This document shows, one piece after another, positions 33,508 to 44,199 of a DNA stretch of 64,000 bases. Source of the stretch: Phyto melanocephala (lineage: Eukaryota > Arthropoda > Insecta > Diptera > Rhinophoridae); contig OW799237.1 in NCBI GenBank assembly GCA_941918925.1, forward strand, positions 93,965,015 through 94,029,014, in the 5' to 3' direction. The first letter of the stretch is position 1. Each line of letters opens with the position of its first letter. The notes under the pieces were generated by a model, which searched no databases, had not been told where the DNA came from, and saw only the letters and a program-made list of their open reading frames with translations. The position numbers and the translations under genes were made by a program.

Positions 33508-34726
33508 AGGAGTGTCTCGAAATGCTTTTTTACGTTTTAAAATGTCTCTTAAATCTAGTTTTTTTTAAACAAAAAATACATTTTATTGGCGCTATGGAGA
33601 ACAATTTCTAAAATTTATTATGCAAAAAACAAAGATTTAAATTTTATTTTCTTTTGCAAAATTTCGAATTTTGTCCTTAACGCTTTGCAGTAAACGTTGG
33701 ACACACGTTTTACCGAAGTGTTTGATAGCTTCTTTCCAAATAAATCCAATTTTTTTTACATTTGCAGAAGCTTTGAACTTTGTTCTTAGGTACTGGCAAG
33801 GCATATGTATTCATCAGGTAATTGCAGTTCGGAGAGCATTTTTTTGTTTATATTTTTTATGTATGAAGTTTGACATTTGAAATAAATTGGAAAAGAGAGA
33901 AAATTGTTTTTTATTTATGCATTTTGACAGCTGAAACTTAAAATAAGTGAAGAAAAAAATAATCAGCTGACGAATCAAGAGTACCTGATGAATAAATATG
34001 TACATATTGCTTGCCATATCATATATTTTTTTGGCGAATTTTGAAATCTTTTTATACCTAAATTTATCGGAAACATTAGCTCTTTTATTAGAAACATAAA
34101 AACCCAGACCAGGAAGCTCTGAATAGTCAGCCTTACAATAGGTTTCATCGTTCATTAAAATACATCCATTAAAATTATTTACTTTGTGACGTAGCAACTG
34201 TCTTGCTCTTATTCTTGCCGTTTTTGTTCCTTTTTCGTTTCGGTTTGGAGCTTTCTTGACTTTGAATGTTCTTACATTTTCTTTATTCGTTCTACAAGCG
34301 ACTTCGAAATATTTTGTTTTCGTGCGATATCGGAAATAGAAATGTTTGGTTTTTGCTTCCAAAGTGCCTTCACCTTTTTAACGAATTGAGGATTCCTAAA
34401 ACCACGAGGCCCTCCACCTTTCTTATGCTTAATAGACAAGTCTTTTTTGAACTTAAAAATAACGTTACGGGCAGTCTGTCTGGACACTTTTGCCCGTCGC
34501 GCAACTTCAGCGTAAGAAAGTTGTTTATTTTCATTATAAATATCCACAATATTTTTTCTCTATTTGACGACATTTCAAATACGGATTAAATAATTTGAAT
34601 AAACTTATTAACAAAGTATTGTTGACACTTATAACTATCACAGAGTGGAACAAAAACATTAATTAAATAATAATTATTTGCGTAGTGACCTGTAAAAAAT
34701 GTAAAAAAGCATTTCGAGACACCCCT
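33508..34726. mobile_element. Tc1/mariner element with TA target duplication, deleted
   Basis: The inverted ends AGGAGTGTCTCGAAATGC and AGGGGTGTCTCGAAATGC, extending on to TTTTTTAC, are flanked by TA (33506-33507 and 34727-34728). The element is 1219 bp with the transposase on the minus strand. The ends differ at one position over about 25 bp. Confidence 0.9.
33610..34547 (-). pseudogene. Tc1/mariner transposase with central deletion
   Basis: The N-terminal part has two helix-turn-helix segments, LSYAEVARRAKVSRQTARNV and ISISDIARKQNISKSLVERI, joined by a GGPRGFRNPQFV linker. A frame shift follows, then ARQLLRHKVNNF, ILMNDETYCKADYSELPG (first catalytic Asp in NDET) and NVSDKFRYKKISKFAKK. The core stops there and the C-terminal tail resumes near 33800 (KASANVKKIGFIWKEAIKHF, then VQRLLQSVKDKIRNF). 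The second and third catalytic residues are deleted. It lies inside the element at 33508-34726. Confidence 0.85.
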
Positions 34727-34932
34727 TACATCCAGATGAATTAAGCTTTATTGCACTACTTGCTGATATGACCATAATATAAAGTCCAGCGGAAACGAGG
34801 TGCAACATACAATTCAGTACTATTCAAAAATGTACGCCAAACATTTTTTTTCGATTCAGTCTAATGTACATGTATGTAGTCATGTGACAACTTAAGTATA
34901 TAAATAAATATTAAATATTTCTACATGTATTA

Positions 34933-35513
34933 TACCATAGACAGACGACAGCGTTAATTTGCATTAAAAGTCTTAACTCAAATTAACTAATGAATTATCC
35001 CCATTAGATTTCACGTAAATGCACTAAATCATATTGAATTTATACTGCATTTAGCAATTTCAATATGGCAACACGGTCGGCAATAAATCAAAAAATTAAA
35101 AATTCAAAAATGTAAAATTAAAATAGATTTGATATTTTGAACTTTTTGACATATTTTTTGGAATGCCTTTCTGTTTAGGTGAAAGTTTTCCTTAATACTG
35201 GTATCGTCCATCGTAAGCACGTCACTCTCCCAAAAAGTGCTGTGACGGTCATTTAAAAAAATACCACATACCCACATATGAATTATAACCTCCATGAAAA
35301 GATACCATTAAACCTACGAATTTCCACAATTCCCATTCTCTTATTTCAGAGTGTCCTTCTGCCAACCCAACTTGTAGCAACATGTTCAGATTTGTGATTG
35401 CTAGTGCATTTACAATTTGTACTAAATGCAAAAACTGTCGTTTGTCACAGCAAAATTTTAATTTGCATTAGTGAGATTCTAATGCAAATTAACGCTGTCG
35501 TTTGTCTATGGTA
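34933..35513. mobile_element. PIF/Harbinger derivative with TTA target duplication
   Basis: The inverted ends TACCATAGACAGACGACAGC and TACCATAGACAAACGACAGC continue for about 33 bp with a single difference. TTA flanks both sides (34930-34932 and 35514-35516), the diagnostic PIF/Harbinger target. The 581-bp interior carries a minus-strand transposase fragment. Confidence 0.88.
35104..35440 (-). pseudogene. PIF/Harbinger transposase N-terminal fragment
   Basis: Two overlapping frames give NALAITNLNMLLQVGLAEGH with IREWELWKF, then VLTMDDTSIKENFHLNRKAF with QKICQKVQ. The latter resembles the FRMSRxTFxxLC-x-V segment at the start of Harbinger transposases. The DDE core is missing. Its place inside a TTA-flanked element supports the call. 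Confidence 0.55.
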
Positions 35514-35519
35514 TTAATC

Positions 35520-36435
35520 GTTAAATTTATATAGTTTCATATGTATGTATGTTTATATAACTTTTTCAATATTTAAACCATCATTCATCACCTAGTTGGC
35601 GCACATACATATTTGTTCAGATAATATCATGTTTAATATTGAATTAAGCATGTTGCATGATGGTATTTCCGTTAAACGGATGTGACAACTAAATGCAAAT
35701 ATCCGATTAACATTTTTATCACTGAATACATAAATGTGTTTGGGTGTTGGTGAACATCAACCTTGTACAACTTTGCGGATATAAAACACATACATATGGA
35801 CATAATGCATACATATGTGAATAAATATGCAAGTGCAAACACTTACTTCAGTATGTATTTATGCAATTTATGCATGTATGTTTGCTTCTAGATCTATGAA
35901 AGTGTACATTAAAATGGTTTTATTAAGTTTTGTTCTGTTCTATTGCCAATATAAATTAAATGCAATTTAATTGTAGTTAAAATTAAACAAAATTTAAATC
36001 TTTAAGAAATTTAAGTAAAATTTTTAGTATAAATTTTAAATGTGAATCTCTGAGAATCGTTTATCTATTACTTAACCTCATCCTTAATATTTATAAACTA
36101 TTTTACATAAACCCACATGTTGATATGCATATGCATATGTATGTAATTACATACATATTTATGAATGAAATACTTTTTATGTGATTACAACAACAACCCA
36201 TGTATACAAAATGTGCAGTAAACGTTTATTTAATTATCTTTTTAACTGAATGTATAAAAGAATTAAATACTTTTTAATAAATTTTTATGAAGTTTGCCTA
36301 CATAAATACACAGATTCATACGCTATATTCTGTTGTGTGTGTATGTGTAAACAAAAATACTGTTGCTAGCGTACAATGTGCAACGTTATAATTCGAAATA
36401 TCATTCGTAGAATGTTGTTCCATATATCATTCCTT
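35520..36435. other. AT-rich interval, nothing recognised
   Basis: The interval has many ATGTATG and ACATACAT tracts (for example near 36120-36160). No coding or transposon signature is seen. Confidence 0.4.
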
Positions 36436-36439
36436 CTAC

Positions 36440-37090
36440 GTTTTTATTTTAAGTGAATAAAGTAAACTTTTCTTGTTCACTAAGTTCAGCACCTCCACAG
36501 TCATTTGTTTAAGTATAAAAAACGATTTAACACTGCCGATAAGCTTCTTATTCAGATTGAAATCTTCCGTGCCATCCAAACTTAACGCGTCCCTACCTGT
36601 GATCCTAAGTCTACCCTTAGCCATTGCTGGACATTTGCATACTACATGCACTGTTTTCTCAACATCCTCCTGACATCCTACAAAAATTCTTATTCTCGAT
36701 TTCTACCATTTCAGATGATATTTTATGTATAGGTAGTATTCTCCATCCATCTTTTCAGGTTTATAGAGTCGACCCATTGAAAGACATGTGCCCACAACAA
36801 ACTAAAACCTATGGTAAAACTAGGTTTTTTCCTCTTTACAAGTCCGTCAGCCTTTTCATTCCTAGCTATGCTCACATGTTCCTATACACACATCCGTCGC
36901 ACCTTATTTATAGAAGCATACCTATTAAGCTCTGGAATACACTTAAGTACCGTCACACGCGCTTTGTAGCCGACTGGCAATCTAGTGAAATCTTCCTTCT
37001 TGAACCCGACACTCCAACATGTTATCTATAGAGTGCATCAAACTATGAATCTCTGCCTGATAAGCGGACACATATTCCCCCAGTCTTAAA
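36440..37090 (-). pseudogene. LINE RNase H domain, decayed
   Basis: The minus-strand frames give YQAEIHSLMHSIDNMLECRV (RNase H Q-A-E helix), then CV-EHVSIARNEKADGLVKR, which matches the W-PGHxGIxGNExADxLAK motif. A more decayed C-terminal part follows. Stops and frame changes are frequent. It resembles the RNase H of I/R1-type LINEs. It is a different fragment from 32810-33490 and may belong to a related family. Confidence 0.65.
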
Positions 37091-37099
37091 GTGAAGGAT

Positions 37100-38050
37100 A
37101 AGTTTAACTTATATAATTATACACCAGATCTGCAGGTAGCAATGTACACAAATTTATATTAAATTGTGTTAAGTCCAAATTCAAGTTGTTTAACGAAAAC
37201 GGTGTTCGTGAGAACAGTAATCACCGTTATGAATTTTAAATTTTGTTTGTACTCAAAGTTAAGTTACTTCGCCAAAAGTTGTCATTTTTATGCCCGCTAC
37301 TGTACATATATATATAGTTTAATATATTTATATATTAATATATATATTTATTACGTTTATTAAATATTCATTTCAATAGCCAGAATATTCACTTTTACTA
37401 AATTTGCTTTAACACTTCAATATTTAAAGTTCCATAGCTTTCATACAAGTGGTTGTTGGCATATTAAAACTTCTATCTATTTATTTAAAAGTTAATGAAA
37501 TTTTTAGCCTTTAATTAGTGAAACAAATCTAAGCTGTGAAAAAAGAAATTATGAAAAACCCCTTCACTTACACTCTGTTTAACTTAAATATTCATTGAAG
37601 CATAACTCATCCCTTCATTAAACTCGTAGTTTAAAACTTAAAGTAACAACCGCTTTTATTAAAAGCTCCTGCATTAATTATTGGCCATTTTAGGCAACGA
37701 AATAAAAGAAATGTTTTAAAGGCATGTGGGTTGCATAAGAAAAATGGTGAAAAACAAAAGATTTTCATTTGCTACTTTAAAAGATACATTTGAATATGTT
37801 GCGTTAACAGTACTGCCAGTATGGAATTTTTTAGATTACAAATTAGTATTTTTTTATTTCTTTTGTTTGGAGATTTTTTAATTAAGAAATGACTTAAAGG
37901 CATGTGGGTTGCATAAGAAAAACGGTGAAACACGAAGGATTTTCTATAGACTTATCAAAAAAACTAATGTTGCATTCATAAAATTTATTAAAAGTCTATT
38001 AACCAAACTTCCATAGAAAATCATTTTAATAAACTTTTTATGCATGCGGC
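37100..38050. other. AT-rich interval with a short repeated phrase
   Basis: AAAGGCATGTGGGTTGCATA followed by AGAAAAA and GGTGAAA occurs at about 37718 and again at about 37896, 178 bp apart. Nothing else is recognised. Confidence 0.35.
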
Positions 38051-38059
38051 TGATATATA

Positions 38060-39077
38060 GGGTGATTCATCGTAAGGTTTGTTTATCAACAAATCGCACA
38101 TGTCTCATATTTTTTTTGTCATTTTTGTTCAGTATTGTTTGACAAGACATTACAATAGCGTCTTCAAATTGTTCATCTGCATTACAAAGAACAGCGTTTT
38201 GTGAGGGTTGTTGATCCGGTGTTTTATCTTGAATTTTTGTTGGGTGACGTAGCAGATTTCTGGCTCGATGGATAGGTTAGGTAGGTTAGGTTAGGTTGAA
38301 AAGGAGGGACACTAAAAACCCAAACCTATGACAGGTATACACTTATGCCCAGTTGGCATGTTGTGCGCTCCATGTGGAAAACGGAATTCCCAAACAAATA
38401 CTACAATCATATTTTCCCATATGTAATTCTTTATGGATCTCCAGTTCGGATTCCCCAGGTACTCCAAATTCGCCATATTATCCACTGTAAAATTCTCGCG
38501 TCTAATATGCCCAAACGAAGGACAATGACAGAGATAGTGTATCAAAGTCTCTTCCTCTTCTTCGCATTCTCTACATGACGTTTCCTCAGACAATTTCATG
38601 CGAGCTAGATGGACTCTCAACTCCGTATGACCTGTTCGATGGATAAGTTAATAAAATAAATTGCCGTATTTGAGTTGTTAACCAAACCAAAGCGTACCAA
38701 CAGCTGCCATTATATTCACTAAGCACAACGGTATATGAGCTGGTGGAATCATTGGTTCACATTTCTTCAAAAAAGAGACAAGTCAGAATGTTGCCGTCAA
38801 TGGCAACCGTTATCGCATCATGTTAACAGACTAACGGTCTAATTCATAAAAATTAAAAGAGCTTATTAGGGATTTTTAACTCAAATTTCCATAGAAAATC
38901 ACTTTAATAAACCCTTTGTAAACCTTTAATAACTTTAAGAATAAGGTAGTAAGTGTTTCCTGAAATTTAAACAAATGGTCACAGTGAGCTCTAAAAATTG
39001 TGGACTTGTTGAGAAATCATTTTGGTTAGCACTTCATTTTATTATATTATAAATCAAACCTCACGATGAATCACCCT
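38060..39077 (+). mobile_element. DD41D-type mariner element split by a LINE insertion
   Basis: The inverted ends GGGTGATTCATCGTAAGGTT and GGGTGATTCATCGTGAGGTT define about 1.02 kb, of which 371 bp are a later LINE insertion plus its duplication. The plus-strand remnants read VADFWLDG before the insert and AGGIIGSHFFKKETSQNVAV with NGNRYRIML after it, matching the family order HFWLNG, GIIGPYFFK and VNGxRY. A TA target duplication is only half preserved. The catalytic region is incomplete. Confidence 0.75.
38275..38635 (-). mobile_element. 5'-truncated LINE with knuckle domain and (ACCTA)n tail
   Basis: The exact 10-mer TCGATGGATA flanks it (38265-38274 and 38636-38645). The minus-strand frame is open: LARMKLSEETSCRECEEEEE, then HYLCHCPSFGHIRRENF, a C-x2-C-H-C knuckle at the end of an ORF2 protein, followed by GNPNWRSIKNYI and a stop at 38312. 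The 3' end is AACCTAACCTAACCTACC rather than poly(A). It interrupts the mariner at 38060-39077. The intact frame and exact duplication suggest a fairly young insertion. Confidence 0.88.
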
Positions 39078-39079
39078 TT

Positions 39080-39470
39080 ACTATTGCTATTAAGGTAGTT
39101 TTGTCGCAACAGCTGATAGGAAGTGTAATGTCAAAATAGGTTTCACATATTTTTATGCTTTTTAAATCCAATTGTATTATACTAAATTTATAATATCAAA
39201 TTTTCCATCCCTGATATACGAATTCGCCTTGACAGAAAATATCTACTTAAAAGTTGCTTTGTTGCAGCCAAGGCGAATTCTTACAAAGTGAAATTATCAA
39301 CACAGCTGATGGAAAAATATGATGTCAAAATTTGTTGAATGCGCCTTAAATTCATGCATTAATACAGGGATGGAAAATAAGATTTTGTTTTCGGTATAAA
39401 ACAATTAACTTTGTTTTGTTTTATCAATTCGCCATTGCATATACCTAAATGAATATGACTTGATGGCTAC
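39080..39470. repeat. Cluster of orphan transposon ends
   Basis: CCATCCCTG (39203-39213) and CAGGGATGG (39364-39372) face outward. Between them lie GAATTCGCCTTG (39220-39231) and CAAGGCGAATTC (39269-39280), also divergent. A phrase of the form CAGCTGATNGGAA...TGTCAAAAT occurs twice (about 39111 and 39302). No complete element could be delimited. Confidence 0.4.
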
Positions 39471-39955
39471 TTTTTATACCCGCCACAAAAAAAATGGTGC
39501 GAATATATTTATTTTGTCATTCCATTTGTAACACATAAAAATATCCATTTTAGACCCCATACAGTATATATTTTCTGAATCAGGGTTTCATTCTATGTCT
39601 GTCCGTTTGTCCGTCTGTTGAAAGCACGAAAAAGCTAGAGGGCTAAAATTTTTACAGAATATTTCTCATACACAAGGTTTGATAAATCGGAATATTAGGA
39701 AGAGAGTTATAGCTCGTAATGCAAGAATAGGTCAAAAAACTATGTCCTTCCAACATCGAATAAAATGTAATTGTGTCCAAACTCATTAACGTAGAACCAT
39801 AAAATTTCAAATGTATATTTCTGGAGCAAACAAAAATTTTTTCTCTGAAAATTGTTTAAATCTATGCAATAGAAAAGGAGTTACAGATCAAAATGTAAGA
39901 ATGTCAATGATATGCTCATTGCATTAAAATAAAAGATAATTTTCATTTGTGAATC
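39471..39955 (+). repeat. GTCY-bearing dispersed repeat, divergent subtype
   Basis: It starts TTTATACCCGCCACAAAAAA, passes through CCCATACAGTATATATTTTC and the run GTCTGTCCGTTTGTCCGTCT, then AAAGCTAGAGGGCTAAAATT. The architecture matches the main family, but the sequence after the GTC run is unlike it. Confidence 0.65.
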
Positions 39956-39959
39956 CATT

Positions 39960-40970
39960 TTTATACCCTTCACATGTGGTGCTCAAGTGTATATATAGCT
40001 TTGTCATTAAGTTTGTAATTTCTATAATTTTCATTGTCGACCCCCGAAAGTATATATTTTCTGAAAGCTTATGAATAGAGGAGTCGATTAAGCCCTGACC
40101 GTCTGCCGTCTGTCCGTATGTTGGTTGAAATCAACTTTTAGAAGCAACCATATGTTCTTCGGATCTGTGTATGGAATCAATCTTTTGGAATTATCCGGGA
40201 ATCAATTGCTATTGAAATTCAGCACAATCGCTCCATAACTTTCTGAGATATGAGCAAAAGAGCACGACTGCCTCTGTTTTTTCCCATATTTGTACCACCA
40301 AAATTACATGTATGTACCTTTGCTACTATTTGTAGATATAATATGCCTCTAGAGATATTCATTACAAATTTTGGATAAATCGGGCCCTAATCAGTAAAGT
40401 TATAGGCAAAAAAAAATTTTTTTAAATATATATTCCAAGAATTTACAAACGAAAATCAATTTTTTTCAGCTTCAAGACAACCGAGAGAGTCAGTATTGGT
40501 ATCATCTGAAAGAACTTGACTAGCGCAATATAACCACTATAAAAAATTTACATTCATGTTGGCCGCCACTACAAAATGGCGGACAATAAATTTGTGTATT
40601 GGTCAAATCTGGTATTTTAAAATGTAACTTCCGGAACACCCTCAATATTGGTATCAAATAAAAGGGATTGACCAGTAGAATACAGTAAATTGTTAAAAAA
40701 TATAAAATCCAAGATGGCATTTAAAACAAAATGGCGAATCAAATTTTTTTAACCCCATCAATATGGGTATCAAATGAAAGGGCTTGAATTTTAGAATACA
40801 GATAACTACGTAAAAATTCAAAATCAAGGATGGCCTCGGAAATAATAAGGAAAAATGGAGTATAACATGAAAAATAGGTTAGGCTACGATATGGGATTAT
40901 ACCTATGTACATGATGGTGAAGGGTATTATCAGATTCGGCACGGCCGAATATAACACTTTTAGTTGTTTA
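39960..40970 (+). repeat. GTCY-bearing dispersed repeat, long copy
   Basis: It starts TTATACCCTTCACATGTGGT and includes CGAAAGTATATATTTTCTGA, GAGGAGTCGATTAAGCCCTG and GTCTGCCGTCTGTCCG. It ends GTGAAGGGTATTATCAGATT, then TCGGCACGGCCGAATATAAC. The 1-kb length is due to a long central part not found in the copies at 55614 and 56397. Confidence 0.85.
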
Positions 40971-40974
40971 TTGT

Positions 40975-42140
40975 CAAGGTGTTATTTTTATTATAAAAAA
41001 TTAAAAAATAGACAATATAAACAAAACACTTATTCAATTTTTAAGCCTCATAATTTATATAAACACATTCTTGTATGCCTTACTCTTAAACTAAATTTAA
41101 ATTATTAAACAAAATTTCATAACGAAAATTGAAAAAGAATTTTCGTTTTAATTAAAATTTTGAAAGACTTATGCGCTTCAATTAGTGTTAATGCCAAATT
41201 AATACTCGCAAATCTCTTAAATTATTTTTAACACAAGCTGTGGTGACGGTTAAAACAAAATGTTAAATACAAATTATTCATTACTCTTACTCTCAGTTTC
41301 GAAATCAATATTAATTTTCGTTTTAATAATTATTATTTGATTATATTTTTGGAGCACAACGCTAACAACAAACAAGTAAATTTAAACACATTATTTCTAC
41401 ATTCTTCAGATAGTATTTACAATATTGTGATTGTTGTTGTTATTGTTGTTGTTGTATATAATAATTCATATTTATGGCATTTTAATTGGTAAAGTTTTGT
41501 TACATTATAATTACTTATTGCCTCTTGTAATGACTAAATGGGTCTAAACGTTTGTATGCGTTTTCTAATAAATATAATTGTAAAGATACTGAAAGGGCTT
41601 CTAAATACATTTAAGGGTGTAATTATGTAGGATGACAATTAAAGCCTGATTGTTTGTGTAAATATACAGTTGGAGTTCGATATAACGAATATTCATTTTT
41701 GGAATATATACAATATGATGTGTAAGTTATTGTGCAACCTCAACGAAAATATTTTATTTCTTGCTCGGTGAATTTTCTGCTGTTAAAATAGCAAGAATAC
41801 TGTGTCTGTCTGTGAAAAATGTTCTTACCATCAAACTATTAAGAAGAATTAATTAATAATTTTCACAAGCTGTTTGTGGTTTTCTGTTGTAGTTTGTTAT
41901 TTATACTGAAGTAAATCTGCTAAAAGTGTAACTTTTTTTCCAAAACAAAATGTGATGAAGAGAATGCTATTTTTTTTTTTTTTTTTTTTTTTGAAAATTG
42001 AGGAGTTCTTCAAGTAATTTAAAAGATTTGTTATTTGACAGATGTTGTAGATTAATTTGTCAAATAAGCCTTCAATAAACCTAAAATATTTTTTATGAAT
42101 ACGGCCCTAAACCTTTTTCTTTAAACAAAAACAATAGCTT
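40975..42140. other. AT-rich interval with microsatellite and half a fold-back MITE
   Basis: A (GTT)n microsatellite lies at about 41427-41455 and a T run near 41971-41990. At 42046-42103 the sequence AAGCCTTCAATAAACCTAAA through ATGAATACGGCCCTAAA is one arm of the fold-back MITE at 62856-62937. A possible lone pogo-type end (CAGTTGGAGTTCGATATAAC) lies at 41670. Confidence 0.45.
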
Positions 42141-42149
42141 ATAAATATT

Positions 42150-43340
42150 GTTGCCTTACTTTGAGTAAAGCCGTCATATGTAAAAGTTCACAGCTCACTA
42201 ACGATGTTTCAGTTTATATTTTGTTATAATGTGTCTGTAAGTGTGTGCACAATTTTCGGTATCTGTTTTATAGTTTATTCTTGTATTCGTGGAAGCTTTT
42301 ATTATGTACAGCATTTCCTAGAGTGAATTGCTTTTTGTAATTATTATCTTGCTGTAATATCATTGCATTCTCTATATTTGGAGAGTGTCCATTCATTGCA
42401 CAATGGGCTGTTAAAGCTGTATTTTGTCCTGTTGTCCCCTTGCTTGTCTTATAATCTGACTTATGTGCAGCGAGTCTTGTTCTAAGTTTTGATTTTGCCG
42501 TTCCAACATATATTTTCTTGCATACGTTAGATCCATCTTAATTGCAAGGTATTTTATATACTAGAAAAGCCCGGCGCTCGTTACTATGCCCCTAAAAAAA
42601 TTATAACTTATTTCTTATGGGCGTGACATTGCCCACTTTTCTAACCACGAAATTGTAAAGTCACGAAAGCTCAATATGTTTGCAAATTTTCAGAAAAATC
42701 GGTCTAGTGCAAGTACCTCAAAATTATAATTTCTTTTTATGGGCGTAGCCCTGCCCACTTTTATAATCACGAAATTATATAGTCATGATAGCTCAATATG
42801 TGTGCAAAGTTTCAGAAAAATCGGTCAAGTGCAAGTACCTCAAAATTATAAGTTTTTTATGGGCGTGGCCCTGCCCAATTTTCTAATCACGAAATTATAT
42901 AGTCATGATAGCTCAATATGTGTGCAAAGTTTCAGAAAAATCGGTCAAGTGCAAGTAGCTAAAAATGATAACTAATTTTTTATGGGCGTGACACCGCCTA
43001 CTTTTTCCACCCATAAACACTCCCTGGAATGTGTACAACAACTTGCCAAAGTTTGAGACCGATCAGATTTACAATTTCGGAGTCTATAGCTAACGCACAC
43101 ACACACAGACAGACAGATTTTCACTTTTATATATAGAGATGACGATAGATTTGTCCAGTTTGTCTGTTTTGCCTTATTTGTTTTTAATGCAATGTTGTAA
43201 TTTAGTCTATCATAAATGTCAGAGTGTATAATTCGGTCTGGAAAACTAGGGACATATGTCAGTGATTTATAAATCTTTTTAGTTTTTTTTTTCATAGCAT
43301 TCTTAACGATATTCGTTGCCATTGTGAACGAGAAACTGTT
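42150..43340 (-). pseudogene. Penelope-like element, end of RT and GIY-YIG endonuclease, split by a Helitron
   Basis: Upstream of the Helitron the minus strand reads KKIYKSLTYVPSFPDRIIHS and YNIALKTNKAKQTNWTNL, typical of the end of the Penelope reverse transcriptase. Downstream it resumes near YKIPC and gives KIYVGTAKSKLRTRLAAHKS, TALTAHCAMNGHSPNIENA and YKKQFTLGNAVHNKSFHEYK. That is the GIY-YIG endonuclease order (Y-I-G-R-L-HK, LA-H--GH-F---). The Helitron at 42561-43137 sits exactly between the domains. The N-terminal RT core is missing, and one or more frame changes are present. Confidence 0.8.
42561..43137 (-). mobile_element. Nonautonomous Helitron, family 1, minus strand, shorter copy
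   Basis: On the minus strand the 5' end is TCTATATATAAAAGTGAAAA at 43137 and the 3' end is GCCGGGCTTTTCTAG at 42561. It has three internal units instead of five. It lacks the ATGCATTCTGAATT block just before the 3' hairpin seen in other copies. It interrupts a Penelope-like element. Confidence 0.82.
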
Positions 43341-43344
43341 TTTT

Positions 43345-43615
43345 TTGTAATATTTCCCTAATTTTTTTAATATTTTTCTTATGGTATTTTTTTATGACTG
43401 ATCTGTAGTACTCTTTTTGTGAAGTTATGTGCTGTATTGATTTTCACATGTTTTGGGTGTTTCGAGTGAAAATTTATTATTCGACCTGACGCAGGTGGCT
43501 TTTGGTACCAGTTTAATATGTGGAGGTTATTTAAGATTCGACATCTAGATAGAAAATATTTATCAATTGTTAGGCAATTGAAAATAAGTTTAAATATGGC
43601 CCACAAAATAGACGC
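43345..43615. other. Interval between Penelope and mariner remnants
   Basis: Minus-strand KYLKIRKILQKKQFLVHNG around 43310-43380 may be part of the Penelope RT; the remainder is unassigned. Confidence 0.3.
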
Positions 43616-43619
43616 CAAA

Positions 43620-44190
43620 AAAACATGGTTACGACATGGTTACATTCTCTCTAACTCTCTCTCTGTCATGTTCCTGAAGCGAATGTTGTTCACTGTCACT
43701 GCAATTGTGGCCTTATATTCAGAAAAGCAAGGCCCAATTCCGCCACCAGACTAAAATCCGCACCAGATAGTCGCTCGTTACAGTTGTACTTGTTTCTCAT
43801 GGATTGCATGAGGATTTTCAAATTCGATAGTTTTATGAATTCACGAAGCTATTAAGATGGATATGTGCTTTATCGGAGTGACGCTTTCCATAGTCTGCGG
43901 CTTTGAGCTCTTGAGTAAACTCAATTTTGTACGCATGAAGGTTGAGAAAGTAAAGGCGTATTGAGGTCTTTGGGTCTTCGGCAACACTCTTTTGCAACAG
44001 CAATGCTTTCAAAAGTTGGACCGTTGCGATGATGTCTATGAATGACCTAGTTTTTTCAAATTTGTTGAACAACTTTCTTGCACTTTTTTAATTCTTCGCA
44101 TCATGCCAGCGGTTTCAGTATAATTTTCGAAAATTTCAATAACAATGCGTTGGTCTTTCATAAAACGATCCGTTTTTAATAATCGAAATA
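43620..44190 (-). pseudogene. DD41D-type mariner transposase, N-terminal half
   Basis: In order: MKDQRIVIEIFENYTETAGM (start of the helix-turn-helix region), IIATVQLLKALLLQKSVAED (cf. VAAVxxSVAEDP), LHAYKIEFTQELKAADYGKR (cf. LHPYKIQLTQELKP-D) and SDKAHIHLNSFVNS (cf. SDEAHFxLNGYVNK). The first catalytic Asp of the SDEAH box is kept, while its Glu has become Lys. The frame changes at least twice. Confidence 0.75.
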
Positions 44191-44199
44191 ACTATGTGT

